Shown here: positions 31,055-39,089 of the stretch, piece by piece
Layout of the letters: each line of letters begins with the position of its first letter
Position numbering within the stretch: position 1 is the first letter of the stretch
From: a virus
Direction: 5' to 3' (one strand)
Virus record (IMG/VR): IMGVR_UViG_3300046507_000504
Location: 1-39,302 of that record
DNA length: 39,302 nt
Notes under the pieces: model-generated
The model's input: only the letters and a program-made list of their open reading frames with translations
Database searches by the model: none
What the model was told of the DNA's origin: nothing
Program-made: the position numbers and the translations under genes

Positions 31055-31322
31055 TTGCTCCACCGCTGGCCGACGTTGCCGTCCTGTTGCATAGACGCCA
31101 CTCGATCTGATTGAGTCGACTGCTGCGAGTCCTCTCCACCAGTCCCAGGCGTGCGAGTGTCTCCAATGCGCTACGAACTTGACGTGCCGTCACCTTTGGT
31201 CGCCCATCCATAAGGCAGTTGCGGACGACGTAGGTGGCAACGACGGGTCCACGCCTTCGAAGCACTGCGAGCACGTCCTCTGCAGGTAAGGGCTCCGGAG
31301 CGCCTCTACCTTTCGGTGCCAT
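31047..31322 (-). CDS. small winged-helix-like protein
   Basis: 91 aa. LPAEDVLAVLRRRGPVVATYVVRNCL, then ARQVRSALETLARLGLVERTRSS and a strand NQIEWRL make a winged helix-turn-helix pattern. It probably binds DNA; a regulator of the early or integrase genes, perhaps the excision factor, is possible. It overlaps its neighbours on both sides, so it is translated as part of the early chain. Start ATG at 31322 (TGATG with the upstream stop). Confidence 0.65.
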   Translation of the reverse strand: MAPKGRGAPEPLPAEDVLAVLRRRGPVVATYVVRNCLMDGRPKVTARQVRSALETLARLGLVERTRSSRLNQIEWRLCNRTATSASGGANG

Positions 31323-31573
31323 CAGCCGGTCCTCCGTTCGAAACCGATGACGTTTGCGCCCTGTACCTGGCCTGCGACGGCCTCGGGAAGCTTGCCGATA
31401 TCGTCAGCCAGGCGAAGCGCGTCGATTTCGGTTTTCACTGCGCTGATGTACGTGCCGGCGACCAGCGCCGTCGCCTTGGCACGCTCAATGACCTCAGATT
31501 TCACGTCAGGGTCGCCCAGCTGCTCGAGCATGGCGACCAGGTGGTCACGGACATCGCTCATCTTGTTTTTCAT
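31322..31573 (-). CDS. unknown small helical protein
   Basis: 83 aa, ATG at 31573 overlapping the end of the HNH-like gene (ATGA). MKNKMSDVRDHLVAMLEQLGDPD, then VIERAKATALVAGTYISAVKTEIDALRLADDIG: two long helices that could pair. The sequence fits a small phage protein often seen near HNH or Myb-like genes, but I cannot name the family. Confidence 0.62.
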   Translation of the reverse strand: MKNKMSDVRDHLVAMLEQLGDPDVKSEVIERAKATALVAGTYISAVKTEIDALRLADDIGKLPEAVAGQVQGANVIGFERRTG

Positions 31574-32268
31574 GCCTCGCTCCTGCGATTGATTTTTCGA
31601 TTGAGGGCGCCCTTCAGCTGGATAAGCTGGACGACCTCCTTGGGATAGTTGTGGTAGGTGTTTCGCCGCATGAGTTCAGCGCGCGACACGAGCTGGAGGG
31701 CATCGAGCGTGATTTTTTCAACGTCGGTCGACTTCCGTCCTGGCAGAAACGCCACGGCGTGTCCGCCCGGAATCGGGCCGTTTGCCTGCTCCCAGACGAT
31801 TCGGTGCACCGCTACCCAGCGACGGGCCGGAGCCCGCGTGGGGTCATCCGTCACCTTGCGCTCGAGGTAGCCATCTTTGCTCATGCGCTCACTGCCGATC
31901 GGCAGGTAGTTGTGCTGCGCTGCGCCGCTCATCGAACCCTTCTTGAATTGCGTTTCCGCCATGCGACCGGGAGCCCATCCAGGGCGACGAACGCCTTTAT
32001 TGCTGGGGGTCTGGCCAGGCTTGAACTGCGTGGCCCGCATCTTCGGATCTTGCTTCCCCCGGAGCACCCGGCCCGATCGATCGCTTGCATAGAACGCGTC
32101 GGTCTTCGCAAGGCGTAGCCTTGCTGCGCGCTGGTAGACGGTAGTGACGCTGCGTCCGAGAGCCGTCGCTACGACCGCCGTCTGCTCGTGTGGGTAGCGG
32201 GCACGCAGGATGTTGTCCTGTTCCGGCGTCCAGGGAATGCGCGTGATAATGCCGCGGCTCTTGGTCAT
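31570..32268 (-). CDS. Myb-like / HNH-type DNA-binding protein
   Basis: 232 aa. Residues 12-54 read WTPEQDNILRARYPHEQTAVVATALGRSV and then TTVYQRAARLRL, a SANT/Myb-like helix-turn-helix. Residues about 155-215 have VHRIVWEQANGPIPGGHAVAFLPG, then LQLVSRAELMRRNTYHNYP, the layout of phage HNH proteins; the first His is in VHR, but the middle Asp/Asn of a canonical HNH is not obvious. It may be a nuclease or only a DNA-binding protein. It lies within the early operon, away from the terminase. Confidence 0.72.
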   Translation of the reverse strand: MTKSRGIITRIPWTPEQDNILRARYPHEQTAVVATALGRSVTTVYQRAARLRLAKTDAFYASDRSGRVLRGKQDPKMRATQFKPGQTPSNKGVRRPGWAPGRMAETQFKKGSMSGAAQHNYLPIGSERMSKDGYLERKVTDDPTRAPARRWVAVHRIVWEQANGPIPGGHAVAFLPGRKSTDVEKITLDALQLVSRAELMRRNTYHNYPKEVVQLIQLKGALNRKINRRSEA

Positions 32269-32438
32269 GTCAGCCCCGCTTGCTTAATCGCTGCGCGCAA
32301 CGCTTCCGTGTATTGGGTGACCGCGCAGGCGTACCCGTCTTCCCATTCGTGAGTTGCGTTCACGGTTGGAATGCGCTTCGCCACTTCCATAGCGTCAATC
32401 ACGCCCGTCAATGCGGACAGCGGCAACGAGTCAGCCAT
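32265..32438 (-). CDS. unknown 57-aa protein
   Basis: 57 aa from the ATG at 32438, preceded by a near-perfect GGAGGTG. Its stop overlaps the next start (ATGA). Sequence: MADSLPLSALTGVIDAMEVA, then IPTVNATHEWEDGYACAVTQYTEALRAAIKQAGL, mostly helical. The gene overlaps its upstream neighbour by eight bases. The strong ribosome site and the overlaps are the main support. No family known. Confidence 0.62.
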   Translation of the reverse strand: MADSLPLSALTGVIDAMEVAKRIPTVNATHEWEDGYACAVTQYTEALRAAIKQAGLT

Positions 32439-32973
32439 GGTCCACCTCCTTTAGGGCTGCGTCGAAGGCACTGCCTGCGATTTCCTCACACGGCGATCCA
32501 ATCTCGGCCGCCGTCGCCAGGTAGATAGTCCCGTTGCGTTCAACGAGCCGGTAGCCGCAAAGCAAAAGCGTGCCCCAATCTGTTCCCAGCGCGTCGAACA
32601 CCGGGATGATCCGCGTGCTCGAGGTCGGTCGATGGGCGGCATAAATGGCTTGCACGCGCCGGAGCTCGTCGACCCGTTCTGCCTTGCCCAAGGAGGTCTT
32701 TGTCGAGATTCGCGCACGTGGCGCCTGCGTGTATCCGTTGCTCGCTGACGGAATAGTCCAGATATCGGTGGGCATCTTCGGCTCGAACTTGAGCCCGTAA
32801 AAGCCGCGGCTGGTACCGGCGCTCCTGTACACGGGTGTTGCGCCGTCAAAGCGCGCGGCAAACGCTTTGGCTTCGGCCACGACGCCAGCGTTCTGCTGAG
32901 CATATTCGGCCCAAGCTGCCCTGGTCTCCGGTGTCGAGGCACGGTAATAACGAACGGTCATGCCATCAGCCAT
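32431..32973 (-). CDS. DUF5420-like phage protein
   Basis: 180 aa from the ATG at 32973 with AAGGAGG six bases upstream; upstream codons in the frame are a shadow of the next gene. Pattern: VRYYRASTPETRAAWAEYA, KAFAARFDGATPVYRSAGTSRGFYGLKFEPKMPTDIWTIP, then GTIYLATAAEI. This resembles small phage proteins grouped as DUF5420, of unknown role, common in replication modules. The match is by memory of pattern only. Confidence 0.68.
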   Translation of the reverse strand: MADGMTVRYYRASTPETRAAWAEYAQQNAGVVAEAKAFAARFDGATPVYRSAGTSRGFYGLKFEPKMPTDIWTIPSASNGYTQAPRARISTKTSLGKAERVDELRRVQAIYAAHRPTSSTRIIPVFDALGTDWGTLLLCGYRLVERNGTIYLATAAEIGSPCEEIAGSAFDAALKEVDHG

Positions 32974-33274
32974 GCGAGGCCTCCTTGCGGGCTGCACGAC
33001 GGCGCCCATTGGTTGGGAAAGGGAGCGGCGCCGGCAGCGCCATGGGGAACTGCCCGTAGAGCACGCCCCAATCGTTTTCGGCCAGCTGCAGCGTGGCGTG
33101 CAGCCCCGTCGAGCGGCCGCACTTGCATTCAAGGGAATGGCGCACCGCCGGCACGTCCGCCTGCATCGTCTCGCGTAGGGTCCGGCCGTGATGCTCAATG
33201 TGCCGCGGCTCGTGGCCGCCCTGGCGGCAAAGCGCGAAGCGATTGCCCGGGTGACAAATCTGGATCTGGCGCAT
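32966..33274 (-). CDS. unknown Cys/His-rich protein
   Basis: 102 aa from the ATG at 33274, with AAGGGGGAG eight bases upstream (a GTG at 33283 overlaps the previous gene). It reads MRQIQICHPGNRFALCRQGGHEPRHIEHH, then ECKCGRSTGLHATLQLAENDWG, so Cys and His pairs could bind zinc, as in transcription or nuclease accessory factors. The C-terminus is Pro/Arg-rich and ends in basic RRRAARKE. No family named. Confidence 0.62.
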   Translation of the reverse strand: MRQIQICHPGNRFALCRQGGHEPRHIEHHGRTLRETMQADVPAVRHSLECKCGRSTGLHATLQLAENDWGVLYGQFPMALPAPLPFPTNGRRRAARKEASHG

Positions 33275-33276
33275 GG

Positions 33277-33798
33277 TCAGCACTCCCCCTTCGAGGCGCG
33301 GTGGTAGCCAGTGACGTCCCCGCCGTCGACCACGCCGGTGGCGATGAGCCGGCCGAGCATGTGTGCGGCACGCGAGGGCGAAAGCTCGGCCATGGCCAGG
33401 GGCTCGTTGAGGCTCGCGCCTCCGTGCCGGCGGACGGCCGTCACCAACGTGGCGAAGGCCGGGTCGGCTGCGCCGGCGCGCAAGGGACGCGCCGCGCCGT
33501 CGAACAGATCCACCGAAGCCCTGCGGATCTGCAGGGCGCGTTCCTCGCTGACGACGCCCAGGGCCATGGCCAGGGCGATCGCACCGCTGACGTATGCCAG
33601 GTGTTGCGGGCGAGCCTGCGGGTGGCTTGCCACGTCGGCGCTGAGCACACCGGCCATGCGCAGGATCACGCCTTCCGTCTGCTCGGGCGTCAGGAGCGCG
33701 TGAGAGGCGTTCGCGGCAGTGCGCGGGGGCAATGTCTGCCCTGCAGTCGGCGTGCGTGCTGTGGGCGCGCCAGGCGCCCGGGAATTGGCTTTCGACAT
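33277..33798 (-). CDS. unknown early protein with winged-helix-like C-terminus
   Basis: 173 aa. The first 35 residues are Ala/Pro/Thr-rich and likely disordered. The middle is helical (LTPEQTEGVILRMAGVLSADV; GAIALAMALGVVSEERALQI). The end, LNEPLAMAELSPSRAAHMLGRLIATGVVDGG, has the shape of a winged helix-turn-helix. Translation starts at the ATG at 33798, one base after the RdgC stop. A DNA-binding role in replication is possible but not shown. Confidence 0.6.
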   Translation of the reverse strand: MSKANSRAPGAPTARTPTAGQTLPPRTAANASHALLTPEQTEGVILRMAGVLSADVASHPQARPQHLAYVSGAIALAMALGVVSEERALQIRRASVDLFDGAARPLRAGAADPAFATLVTAVRRHGGASLNEPLAMAELSPSRAAHMLGRLIATGVVDGGDVTGYHRASKGEC

Positions 33799-33799
33799 G

Positions 33800-34714
33800 T
33801 CAGTTGGCCTCCGGTCGGGGGATACGGAACGTGGTCTCCAGGTGCGTGAGCAGGCGCGTCACTTCCAGGACGGCGAGAGCGAAGTTGTTTTCAACCTCGG
33901 CGTCTTGCGACTCGTGCTCCTGCAGCGCGCTGTCGAGCAGTACATCGGTGGGCCGAAGTGCGCGGATACTGAGGTCTTCGGCGAGCACCAGATCGAGCCG
34001 GTCATCGAACGTCAGGCCGGTGGTAAAGCACTGCTTGCCGCTGCGCAGGTGCTCCCGGATCTCATCGGTGTCCAGGTCCTGCCGCCGGCACCGGACAACA
34101 GCACCGTGCGACGTCGCAGGGTCGCGGAGCTCGCACTCGTCACCTAGGGTCAAGCCAGCCGGCATTTCGCCGGTGGCCAACCAGTGCGTCATGAGCAGAC
34201 GCGGGCTTTCCTCGGGAGCCAGGCGTACGGCAGGGAACGAACCGAATGCCTCCCGCAGCTGCGACAGCACGTTTTCGGCGCGCTGGCGGGAGCGCGTGTC
34301 GATGACCACCCAGCCATCGCCCAGGTCGATCCATCCACGGGTTGCGCGGGTGCTGATGAGCGCACGGGGGAGCAGTTCGTTCCAGACATCGTCGCGGATG
34401 CCTTTCCGCTCGCGGGCGCCGACCTTGCGGTCTTCATCATCGGCGATCTTCTGCGCGCGCTTGGCGACTTCCTCGTTCACCGCACGGGCGGTGATATCCC
34501 GGACGCGCAGCTGATGGGTGAAGCCGACAGTGCGGCCATGGCGGACGACCAGGCGATCGCCGGTTGGCCCGTAGGGCGAAGCGAACCCGGAAGCGGACAG
34601 TTCCTGGGGGCCGGGGTCGCGTGTTGTGTGCAGCGCCAATTCCGCCTCGATTTCATCGATAGATGACCTGGGCGGCGCGCCGATGCGGTAGACGGTCAGA
34701 TTGCGAGGAAACAT
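33800..34714 (-). CDS. rdgC: RdgC-like recombination-associated protein
   Basis: 304 aa from the ATG at 34714; E. coli RdgC is 303 aa. The start MFPRNLTVYRIG, then GFASPYG, LVVRHGRTVGFTHQLRVRDITARAVNEEVAKRA, and KGIRDDVWNELLPRALIST RATRGWIDL are RdgC hallmarks (the RALISTR-like segment and the DGWVVIDTRSRQRAENVLSQLREAFG part). RdgC makes a ring around DNA and inhibits RecA. In a phage it may protect replicating DNA or steer recombination. It belongs to the early chain just downstream of the primase-helicase. Confidence 0.9.
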   Translation of the reverse strand: MFPRNLTVYRIGAPPRSSIDEIEAELALHTTRDPGPQELSASGFASPYGPTGDRLVVRHGRTVGFTHQLRVRDITARAVNEEVAKRAQKIADDEDRKVGARERKGIRDDVWNELLPRALISTRATRGWIDLGDGWVVIDTRSRQRAENVLSQLREAFGSFPAVRLAPEESPRLLMTHWLATGEMPAGLTLGDECELRDPATSHGAVVRCRRQDLDTDEIREHLRSGKQCFTTGLTFDDRLDLVLAEDLSIRALRPTDVLLDSALQEHESQDAEVENNFALAVLEVTRLLTHLETTFRIPRPEAN

Positions 34715-34721
34715 GGGCGCC

Positions 34722-34913
34722 TCAGCGGTGGACGACGTAGGGCGCCGCGGCAATAAACGCCGTGGCGGTGAGGATGACGCCAGCCACGAACCCGACCAGG
34801 ACAGACGGGTCGCGGGTGGGGCGGGGGATGGCCAGGCCGGCGGCGACGTGGCCACTTGCCGTAGACTTGAAGCGGGGCTCGAGCGCCACCGCCGTATCGA
34901 TCTTTCTGTTCAT
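34722..34913 (-). CDS. small tail-anchored membrane protein
   Basis: 63 aa from the ATG at 34913 with AGGAG five bases upstream. A polar N-terminus (MNRKIDTAVALEPRFKS) is followed by one C-terminal transmembrane helix (VLVGFVAGVILTATAFIAAAPYVV). It begins 87 bases after the primase-helicase stop, and seven bases after it comes RdgC. Membrane placement of an early protein suggests exclusion or anchoring of replication, but nothing is shown. Confidence 0.6.
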   Translation of the reverse strand: MNRKIDTAVALEPRFKSTASGHVAAGLAIPRPTRDPSVLVGFVAGVILTATAFIAAAPYVVHR

Positions 34914-34999
34914 TGCTGCTCCTGGTTGGTGGGGCGGTAGCGCGTGGGGAGTGTTGCGATCACTCCCCCGAGCCCCGCTGTTACTGCCGGCGAACCGGC

Positions 35000-37696
35000 T
35001 CATTCGCCGTTGGGTCGTTTGAAAATCCAACAGCGGACGCTTAGCGATTTGGGACCGTCCGTGGCTTCGGTCACACTCTTGGCACGAAGCGGGCTACGGA
35101 CGGTTTTGTTGGCCTCAACGAACTTGTGAACCTTGCTGGTGGGCAGATGCTCGTGGAGCTCGCTCAGCGTCGGTAGATCACGCCAGCGCTCAGCGGCACG
35201 GGCCAGCCATTCGTTGAGATTGACGGCGATCTGGCCCTTTTCGGCGCTGTGATTGAGGTACGGGTGCAGGCCGGTGCCGTCGAGCTCGTAGAAGCGATCC
35301 CAGAAATTGCGCACGATCGGGTGATCGGAGCCGATGACTTCCTCGCGCTCAACGATCATTCGCTGGATCTGGGCGTAGGTTTCCCCGCGAAAATCGGCCA
35401 TGGAAGGAACAACGAGCTCCATCGCTTCGGCCATCGCCATCAGCTGCGCATGGTTCTTGGCCAGGCGGATGCTCTTTACCCTTTCCAGGGCCATAAGCTC
35501 GGCTTCGTAGACCGGCATGCGCTCCGCGAAGCGCTCCATCACCTGTGTCTCGGCCTTGGCGGCGCCCACCACGAAGTAGCTCAGTTCGTCCGCCGTCATC
35601 GCATTGAGACGGTCAGACTTCTGTTTGCCTTCGGGCGTGTGACCCTCGCGTGTCATGAACACGTGGCAGATACGCTGCATCACAGCGTCGTCAGCCTTCA
35701 CCGGGCGGTTCTGCTCGATCACGATCGACCCGCGGAACGGCGGCTCGTACGTCTCGTTGCCGGAGTTCTTCACACCGGTGGTGCGCGTCGAACGGCCGTT
35801 GTAAAGCGACTTCAACTCGTTGTAGTCGAACTTGAGCGCCTTCGCGCCGTCGTCGCCGCGGTCGCCTTCCATCAGCACCACCGGAAGGTTGGCCACCTGC
35901 ACGAACGTTCGCGCGCGGCCTGCAGCGGTCGACTTCGAAGGGTCGAAACCTTCGTAGGTCGGGCGGCCGGTGAGACGGTTGAGGAAGGTGACCAAGGAGG
36001 TTTTGCCCGAGCCTGCCTCGCCTACCATTTCGAAGAACGGGAAGCTCTCCTGGCATGCGCGCACCTGCTCGGCGAACAGCGATCCGAACCAGAACGCCAG
36101 GGCGACCAGTCCCTTGCCGCCGTAGACGTCGCGCACAAGCCGCGGCCACGTCTGATTGAACGAGTTGGGGTCGGCGTTGATCGAGTGCGGGACGCTGCTG
36201 GTCGTTTTAACGTTGGTCTTCTTGTCGAGCTCGAAGTATTCCTCTTCATTCACCTCGAACACGCGTCCCTCGCGCACGGCGACGTTCTGGAAGACGTAGG
36301 CGTTGAATTCGCGGGCGTAGCCGATGAAATCGATGGTGTCGACCTCCTTGAGCTTCCTCAGGCGATCGTCGTACGTGCGGGCGAGCTTTTCCTTGCTGCC
36401 TTTCCAGCGTGCGCCGGACAGCAGCGAGAGTAGGCGGATGTCGAACTGCGCGGGCGTCGCCACCTGCTCGGCAGTAAAGGCCGACTTGACGGGGCGCTTC
36501 CTGGCCATCTTGATGTTGAAAAAATACTGCGAGTCGTCGGTAATCGCATTGCGCTGGAAATACAGCGGCTCCGGCAGGCACGACGCAATTTCGGCCACGC
36601 TGCAGGCCTGCTTGAGCGCTTCGTCGGTGAGCTCTTCATCGCTACGCTCATCGCCGTCTTTTTCGCGCAGGGACTGCTTGGCCTTTTCGAGCCGCTTCTC
36701 GCTCAGTTCGAACCAATACACGCTATCGCCGAATTCGAACGGGAAGCTGGTGTGCTCGCTGCGCTTGTACATCCTCCGTGCTTTCTCGGACGGCGAAGGT
36801 GCCAGGGCGATGTTGCCCTCGTGCCGGTAGTCGGTCAGGTGGTCATCGGCAAGTCGGCTGCGTTGATGCGCCTCGTTCCAGTCAATTTTCTTGCCGTCAA
36901 GCGGCTGCGGGATGATTGCCGCCGTCGCATGCCAGCCATCGGCGCGTGACTTCTTGACGTGGTCTTCGAGGTATTCGCGGCCACCGCGGTCGCCATCGGG
37001 TGCCCACACCAGCTTTGGCCGCTTCCCGCCCTCGGGAAACAGCTTGTCCAGGGTGTGCTTCGGGTAGTTGGAATTGGAAATGGCCGAGATTGCAGCGATG
37101 CCGTTGAGGCAAAGCGCGATCGCGTCGAAGATTCCCTCAGTGATCCAGATTTCGTCTGCGGTCAGCACGTCGACCAGCGACGCCGGCGGCACCCACGCAT
37201 GGCCGCGGTACGACTTTCCGTACTGGAAGTGGGCCTTCATTTTTCCGAACCGGTGGGGACGATCGATGATGCGTTCCCAATAGCCGCACCCGGGCAGGTC
37301 GAAGCGCACCGTGGCCGAGCCAATGCCCAGGTCACGGCTGTGGTAGTAGTCCTGCGTGTAGGCGCCCTTGAAGCGGCCGATTTCGAAGCCGCGCATGTTG
37401 ACCAGGTACGCGTCGGCCGCCGCCATCGGCGATTCCACCGTTTGCGGGTAGCGGTCCGACCACGACTGGAACAGGTCGTCATAGAGCTCCTTGACGTAGC
37501 CCTCCCACCCGCACTTCGATTTGCGGCTGCACCACAGCTTCCAAGGTGATTCCGCGCTGGCCCACACTTCCTTTTTGCTGCAGGCGGGGCATTTGCCATC
37601 CTGCAGCCACTTCGAGTTCGGCCGCGCCTTAAAAGCGTAGTCGTCCATGAGGCGTTTGGTGATGTCCCGATGGAGGGACGCGTCCATCATGGTCAT
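35000..37696 (-). CDS. Toprim primase-helicase (P4-alpha/phage-replicase type)
   Basis: 898 aa. N-terminal zinc finger of four cysteines (Cys36, Cys39, Cys56, Cys62), then a Toprim fold with Glu187 (IWITEGIFDAIAL) and Asp235/Asp237 (WAPDGDRGG), the DnaG-type active site. A linker leads to an ATPase with Walker A GEAGSGKT (559-566), and a Walker B-like VVLMEGDRG. The C-terminus is helical. It makes primers and unwinds DNA at the origin. P2 has the rolling-circle protein A here instead; this phage therefore likely replicates as a theta form, as P4 does. The start ATG at 37696 overlaps the previous gene (ATGA). Confidence 0.88.
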   Translation of the reverse strand: MTMMDASLHRDITKRLMDDYAFKARPNSKWLQDGKCPACSKKEVWASAESPWKLWCSRKSKCGWEGYVKELYDDLFQSWSDRYPQTVESPMAAADAYLVNMRGFEIGRFKGAYTQDYYHSRDLGIGSATVRFDLPGCGYWERIIDRPHRFGKMKAHFQYGKSYRGHAWVPPASLVDVLTADEIWITEGIFDAIALCLNGIAAISAISNSNYPKHTLDKLFPEGGKRPKLVWAPDGDRGGREYLEDHVKKSRADGWHATAAIIPQPLDGKKIDWNEAHQRSRLADDHLTDYRHEGNIALAPSPSEKARRMYKRSEHTSFPFEFGDSVYWFELSEKRLEKAKQSLREKDGDERSDEELTDEALKQACSVAEIASCLPEPLYFQRNAITDDSQYFFNIKMARKRPVKSAFTAEQVATPAQFDIRLLSLLSGARWKGSKEKLARTYDDRLRKLKEVDTIDFIGYAREFNAYVFQNVAVREGRVFEVNEEEYFELDKKTNVKTTSSVPHSINADPNSFNQTWPRLVRDVYGGKGLVALAFWFGSLFAEQVRACQESFPFFEMVGEAGSGKTSLVTFLNRLTGRPTYEGFDPSKSTAAGRARTFVQVANLPVVLMEGDRGDDGAKALKFDYNELKSLYNGRSTRTTGVKNSGNETYEPPFRGSIVIEQNRPVKADDAVMQRICHVFMTREGHTPEGKQKSDRLNAMTADELSYFVVGAAKAETQVMERFAERMPVYEAELMALERVKSIRLAKNHAQLMAMAEAMELVVPSMADFRGETYAQIQRMIVEREEVIGSDHPIVRNFWDRFYELDGTGLHPYLNHSAEKGQIAVNLNEWLARAAERWRDLPTLSELHEHLPTSKVHKFVEANKTVRSPLRAKSVTEATDGPKSLSVRCWIFKRPNGE

Positions 37697-37962
37697 GCGA
37701 TCGAAATCCCCAGGTACTCGGCAGCTTCAGCGGCGCTCGCCTCGGGCAGGGCCACGAAGAAACCGTCCACCCACAGTTCTAGGCCGCGGTCTTGGTCGCG
37801 GGTGACGGCCAGGTACGGGTTGAACGCGCTCACATAGCCGAACGGGCTCAGGCCGTTGCGGTACTCGATGACGGTCACCGAGCGACCGAGCGTTGATGTG
37901 CGTTCGGTGATCATCAATCGGGCACCATCGGAACCGACAAGGGTGAGGGTGGGCTTCGTCAT
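37693..37962 (-). CDS. small early protein, repeat family member 1
   Basis: 89 aa, coupled to the primase gene by ATGA. It has a strand-rich N-terminus (LTLVGSDGARLMITER) and ends with LELWVDGFFVALPEASAAEAAEYLGIS. The end resembles those of the next three genes upstream (pattern hydrophobic-strand, G, strand, S/T-A, helix, LG). One of four tandem, ATGA-linked relatives. Function unknown. Confidence 0.65.
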   Translation of the reverse strand: MTKPTLTLVGSDGARLMITERTSTLGRSVTVIEYRNGLSPFGYVSAFNPYLAVTRDQDRGLELWVDGFFVALPEASAAEAAEYLGISIA

Positions 37963-38258
37963 GGCATGGCCTCGTTCTTCGACGGGTATTCGATGCCCAG
38001 GAACTGCGCGACCGAGCGCGCGCTCACATCTGATAGGTCGAGGTGGAAGCCGTTGACCAGCAGCTGGCAGATGCCGCGCTGATCGCGTATCACTCTGGGG
38101 CGATCTTTCTCATCGGCGACGAACGTGACGATGTCGGTGTACTTGAAGTCACGGCCTTTCTTGAAGACTGTCGCAACAAGACCGCCGCCGAAGAATCCTT
38201 TTGACACTCGGGTTTGGAGTCCACCCATAGCCTTGACAGTGACCGATTCGATCTTCAT
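37959..38258 (-). CDS. small early protein, repeat family member 2
   Basis: 99 aa. MKIESVTVKAMGGL start, then VVATVFKKGRDFKYTDIVTFV and an end CQLLVNGFHLDLSDVSARSVAQFLGIEY that lines up with member 1 (LWVDGFFVALPEASAAEAAEYLGI). Linked by ATGA to both neighbours. A shared fold with members 1, 3 and 4 is seen by eye. No known function. Confidence 0.65.
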   Translation of the reverse strand: MKIESVTVKAMGGLQTRVSKGFFGGGLVATVFKKGRDFKYTDIVTFVADEKDRPRVIRDQRGICQLLVNGFHLDLSDVSARSVAQFLGIEYPSKNEAMP

Positions 38259-38509
38259 GCAGGCACCTTGGCGAGCGCCACAAAAGCCATCACTGCGGCA
38301 CCTTCGTCCGCTGAAACTGGTAGCGTCGTGGAGCCCAGCACAAGGGTGTGTCCCTCGATCCGCGCGTCGTCCGCGCCGACTAGAGCGCCATGGACGATGC
38401 GCTGGTGCAGGCCCCGGCTTTCGAACACCGTGACGTCAAGGACGTTGCGAACCGAACGCATATGCATGGTCACGCCGGCGGTCAGGTCGAGCAGCAGTTC
38501 GTTGGCCAT
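38255..38509 (-). CDS. small early protein, repeat family member 3
   Basis: 84 aa from the ATG at 38509 (GGAGG seven bases upstream; GTG at 38512 is possible). MANELLLDLTAGVTMHMRSVRNVLDVTVFESRG and a C-terminal IEGHTLVLGSTTLPVSADEGAAVMAFVAL, weakly like members 1 and 2. ATGA overlap with member 2. Unknown function. Confidence 0.62.
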   Translation of the reverse strand: MANELLLDLTAGVTMHMRSVRNVLDVTVFESRGLHQRIVHGALVGADDARIEGHTLVLGSTTLPVSADEGAAVMAFVALAKVPA

Positions 38510-38808
38510 CACGTGGCCTCCGCGTCGATCGCAGGGTGTAGAAAGGCTTCGATCGCGTCGGCTTCGGCTGTGGTGACGACCACGGAGAGGTCGCCCAGCC
38601 AGAGCATGTGGGCCACCGACGAGCGGACGATCTTCACTCGCGTGAGGTCACACTCCACCACCAGCGCGCTATCGAGGGCTTCGGTATCGAGGGAAGCGGT
38701 GACCTGGTCGGTGGCGCGGCGCACGTTGAGGCCGATATTCATGCCCATGGCAAGCGGCATGGCCAGGTCGCAAGCCTGGGTCAGCATGGCGAGGGACAGG
38801 CGCGTCAT
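38509..38808 (-). CDS. small early protein, repeat family member 4
   Basis: 99 aa. A helical N-terminus (MTRLSLAMLTQACDLAMPLAMGM), then a strand part (NIGLNVRRATDQVTASLD; ALVVECDLTRVKIV) and an end MLWLGDLSVVVTTAEADAIEAFLHP that fits the pattern of members 1-3. The ATG overlaps the stop of the first early gene (ATGA). Unknown function. Confidence 0.62.
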   Translation of the reverse strand: MTRLSLAMLTQACDLAMPLAMGMNIGLNVRRATDQVTASLDTEALDSALVVECDLTRVKIVRSSVAHMLWLGDLSVVVTTAEADAIEAFLHPAIDAEAT

Positions 38809-39032
38809 GCCGGCTTCTCCACCTTCAGAGCGACGCAGACGGCGTTCAGCGCGGATGCCAGGCGCACGTCGACCGTGAGCAGCAGCTGATGCGCTTCCGT
38901 GGGCGTGACGGTGTGGTTGTACCAGGCGGCGATGATGCCGCTGTGGGCACAGTAAGCAGCCTGCAGGGCTGCGGTCATTTCAGCGGCGGCGTGCTGACGC
39001 ACGAGCTCGCGAGCGCGGTTGCGCTTGGGCAT
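38805..39032 (-). CDS. first gene of the replication operon, unknown
   Basis: 75 aa from the ATG at 39032 with TTAGGAG seven bases upstream. A basic start (MPKRNRARELVRQH) leads to two helices (AAEMTAALQAAYCAHSGIIAAWYN; TPTEAHQLLLTVDVRLASALNAVCVAL). The in-frame extension to 39215 is a translation of the leader RNA and should not be annotated. Its ribosome site is target C of the antisense element, so its translation is the switch point of the operon. The protein itself is unrecognised. Confidence 0.7.
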   Translation of the reverse strand: MPKRNRARELVRQHAAAEMTAALQAAYCAHSGIIAAWYNHTVTPTEAHQLLLTVDVRLASALNAVCVALKVEKPA

Positions 39033-39039
39033 GGTGGTG

Positions 39040-39074
39040 CTCCTAAAGTTGGAGACCGCCACCACGCTGTCAAA
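39040..39074 (-). promoter_or_regulatory. leader target C overlapping the ribosome site of the first early gene
   Basis: Minus strand: TTTGACAG (39074-39067) and TTTAGGAG (39047-39040), the latter seven bases before the ATG at 39032. Both parts are complementary to the antisense element just upstream on the same transcript. Pairing would hide the Shine-Dalgarno of the 75-aa gene and could uncouple translation from transcription of the whole chain. The TTGACA here resembles a -35 box but is better explained as an antisense target, because the same sequence recurs in target A. Confidence 0.68.
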
Positions 39075-39089
39075 CGGGGTGACGGACGA

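Noticed and set aside
35249-36433. 394-codon plus-strand frame
   Set aside because: Antisense shadow of the primase-helicase.
39067-39074. TTGACA in the leader read as a promoter -35 box
   Set aside because: No usable -10 follows, and the same TTTGACAG recurs in target A with a complement in the antisense RNA, so it is explained as a pairing site. The same holds for 76-82.
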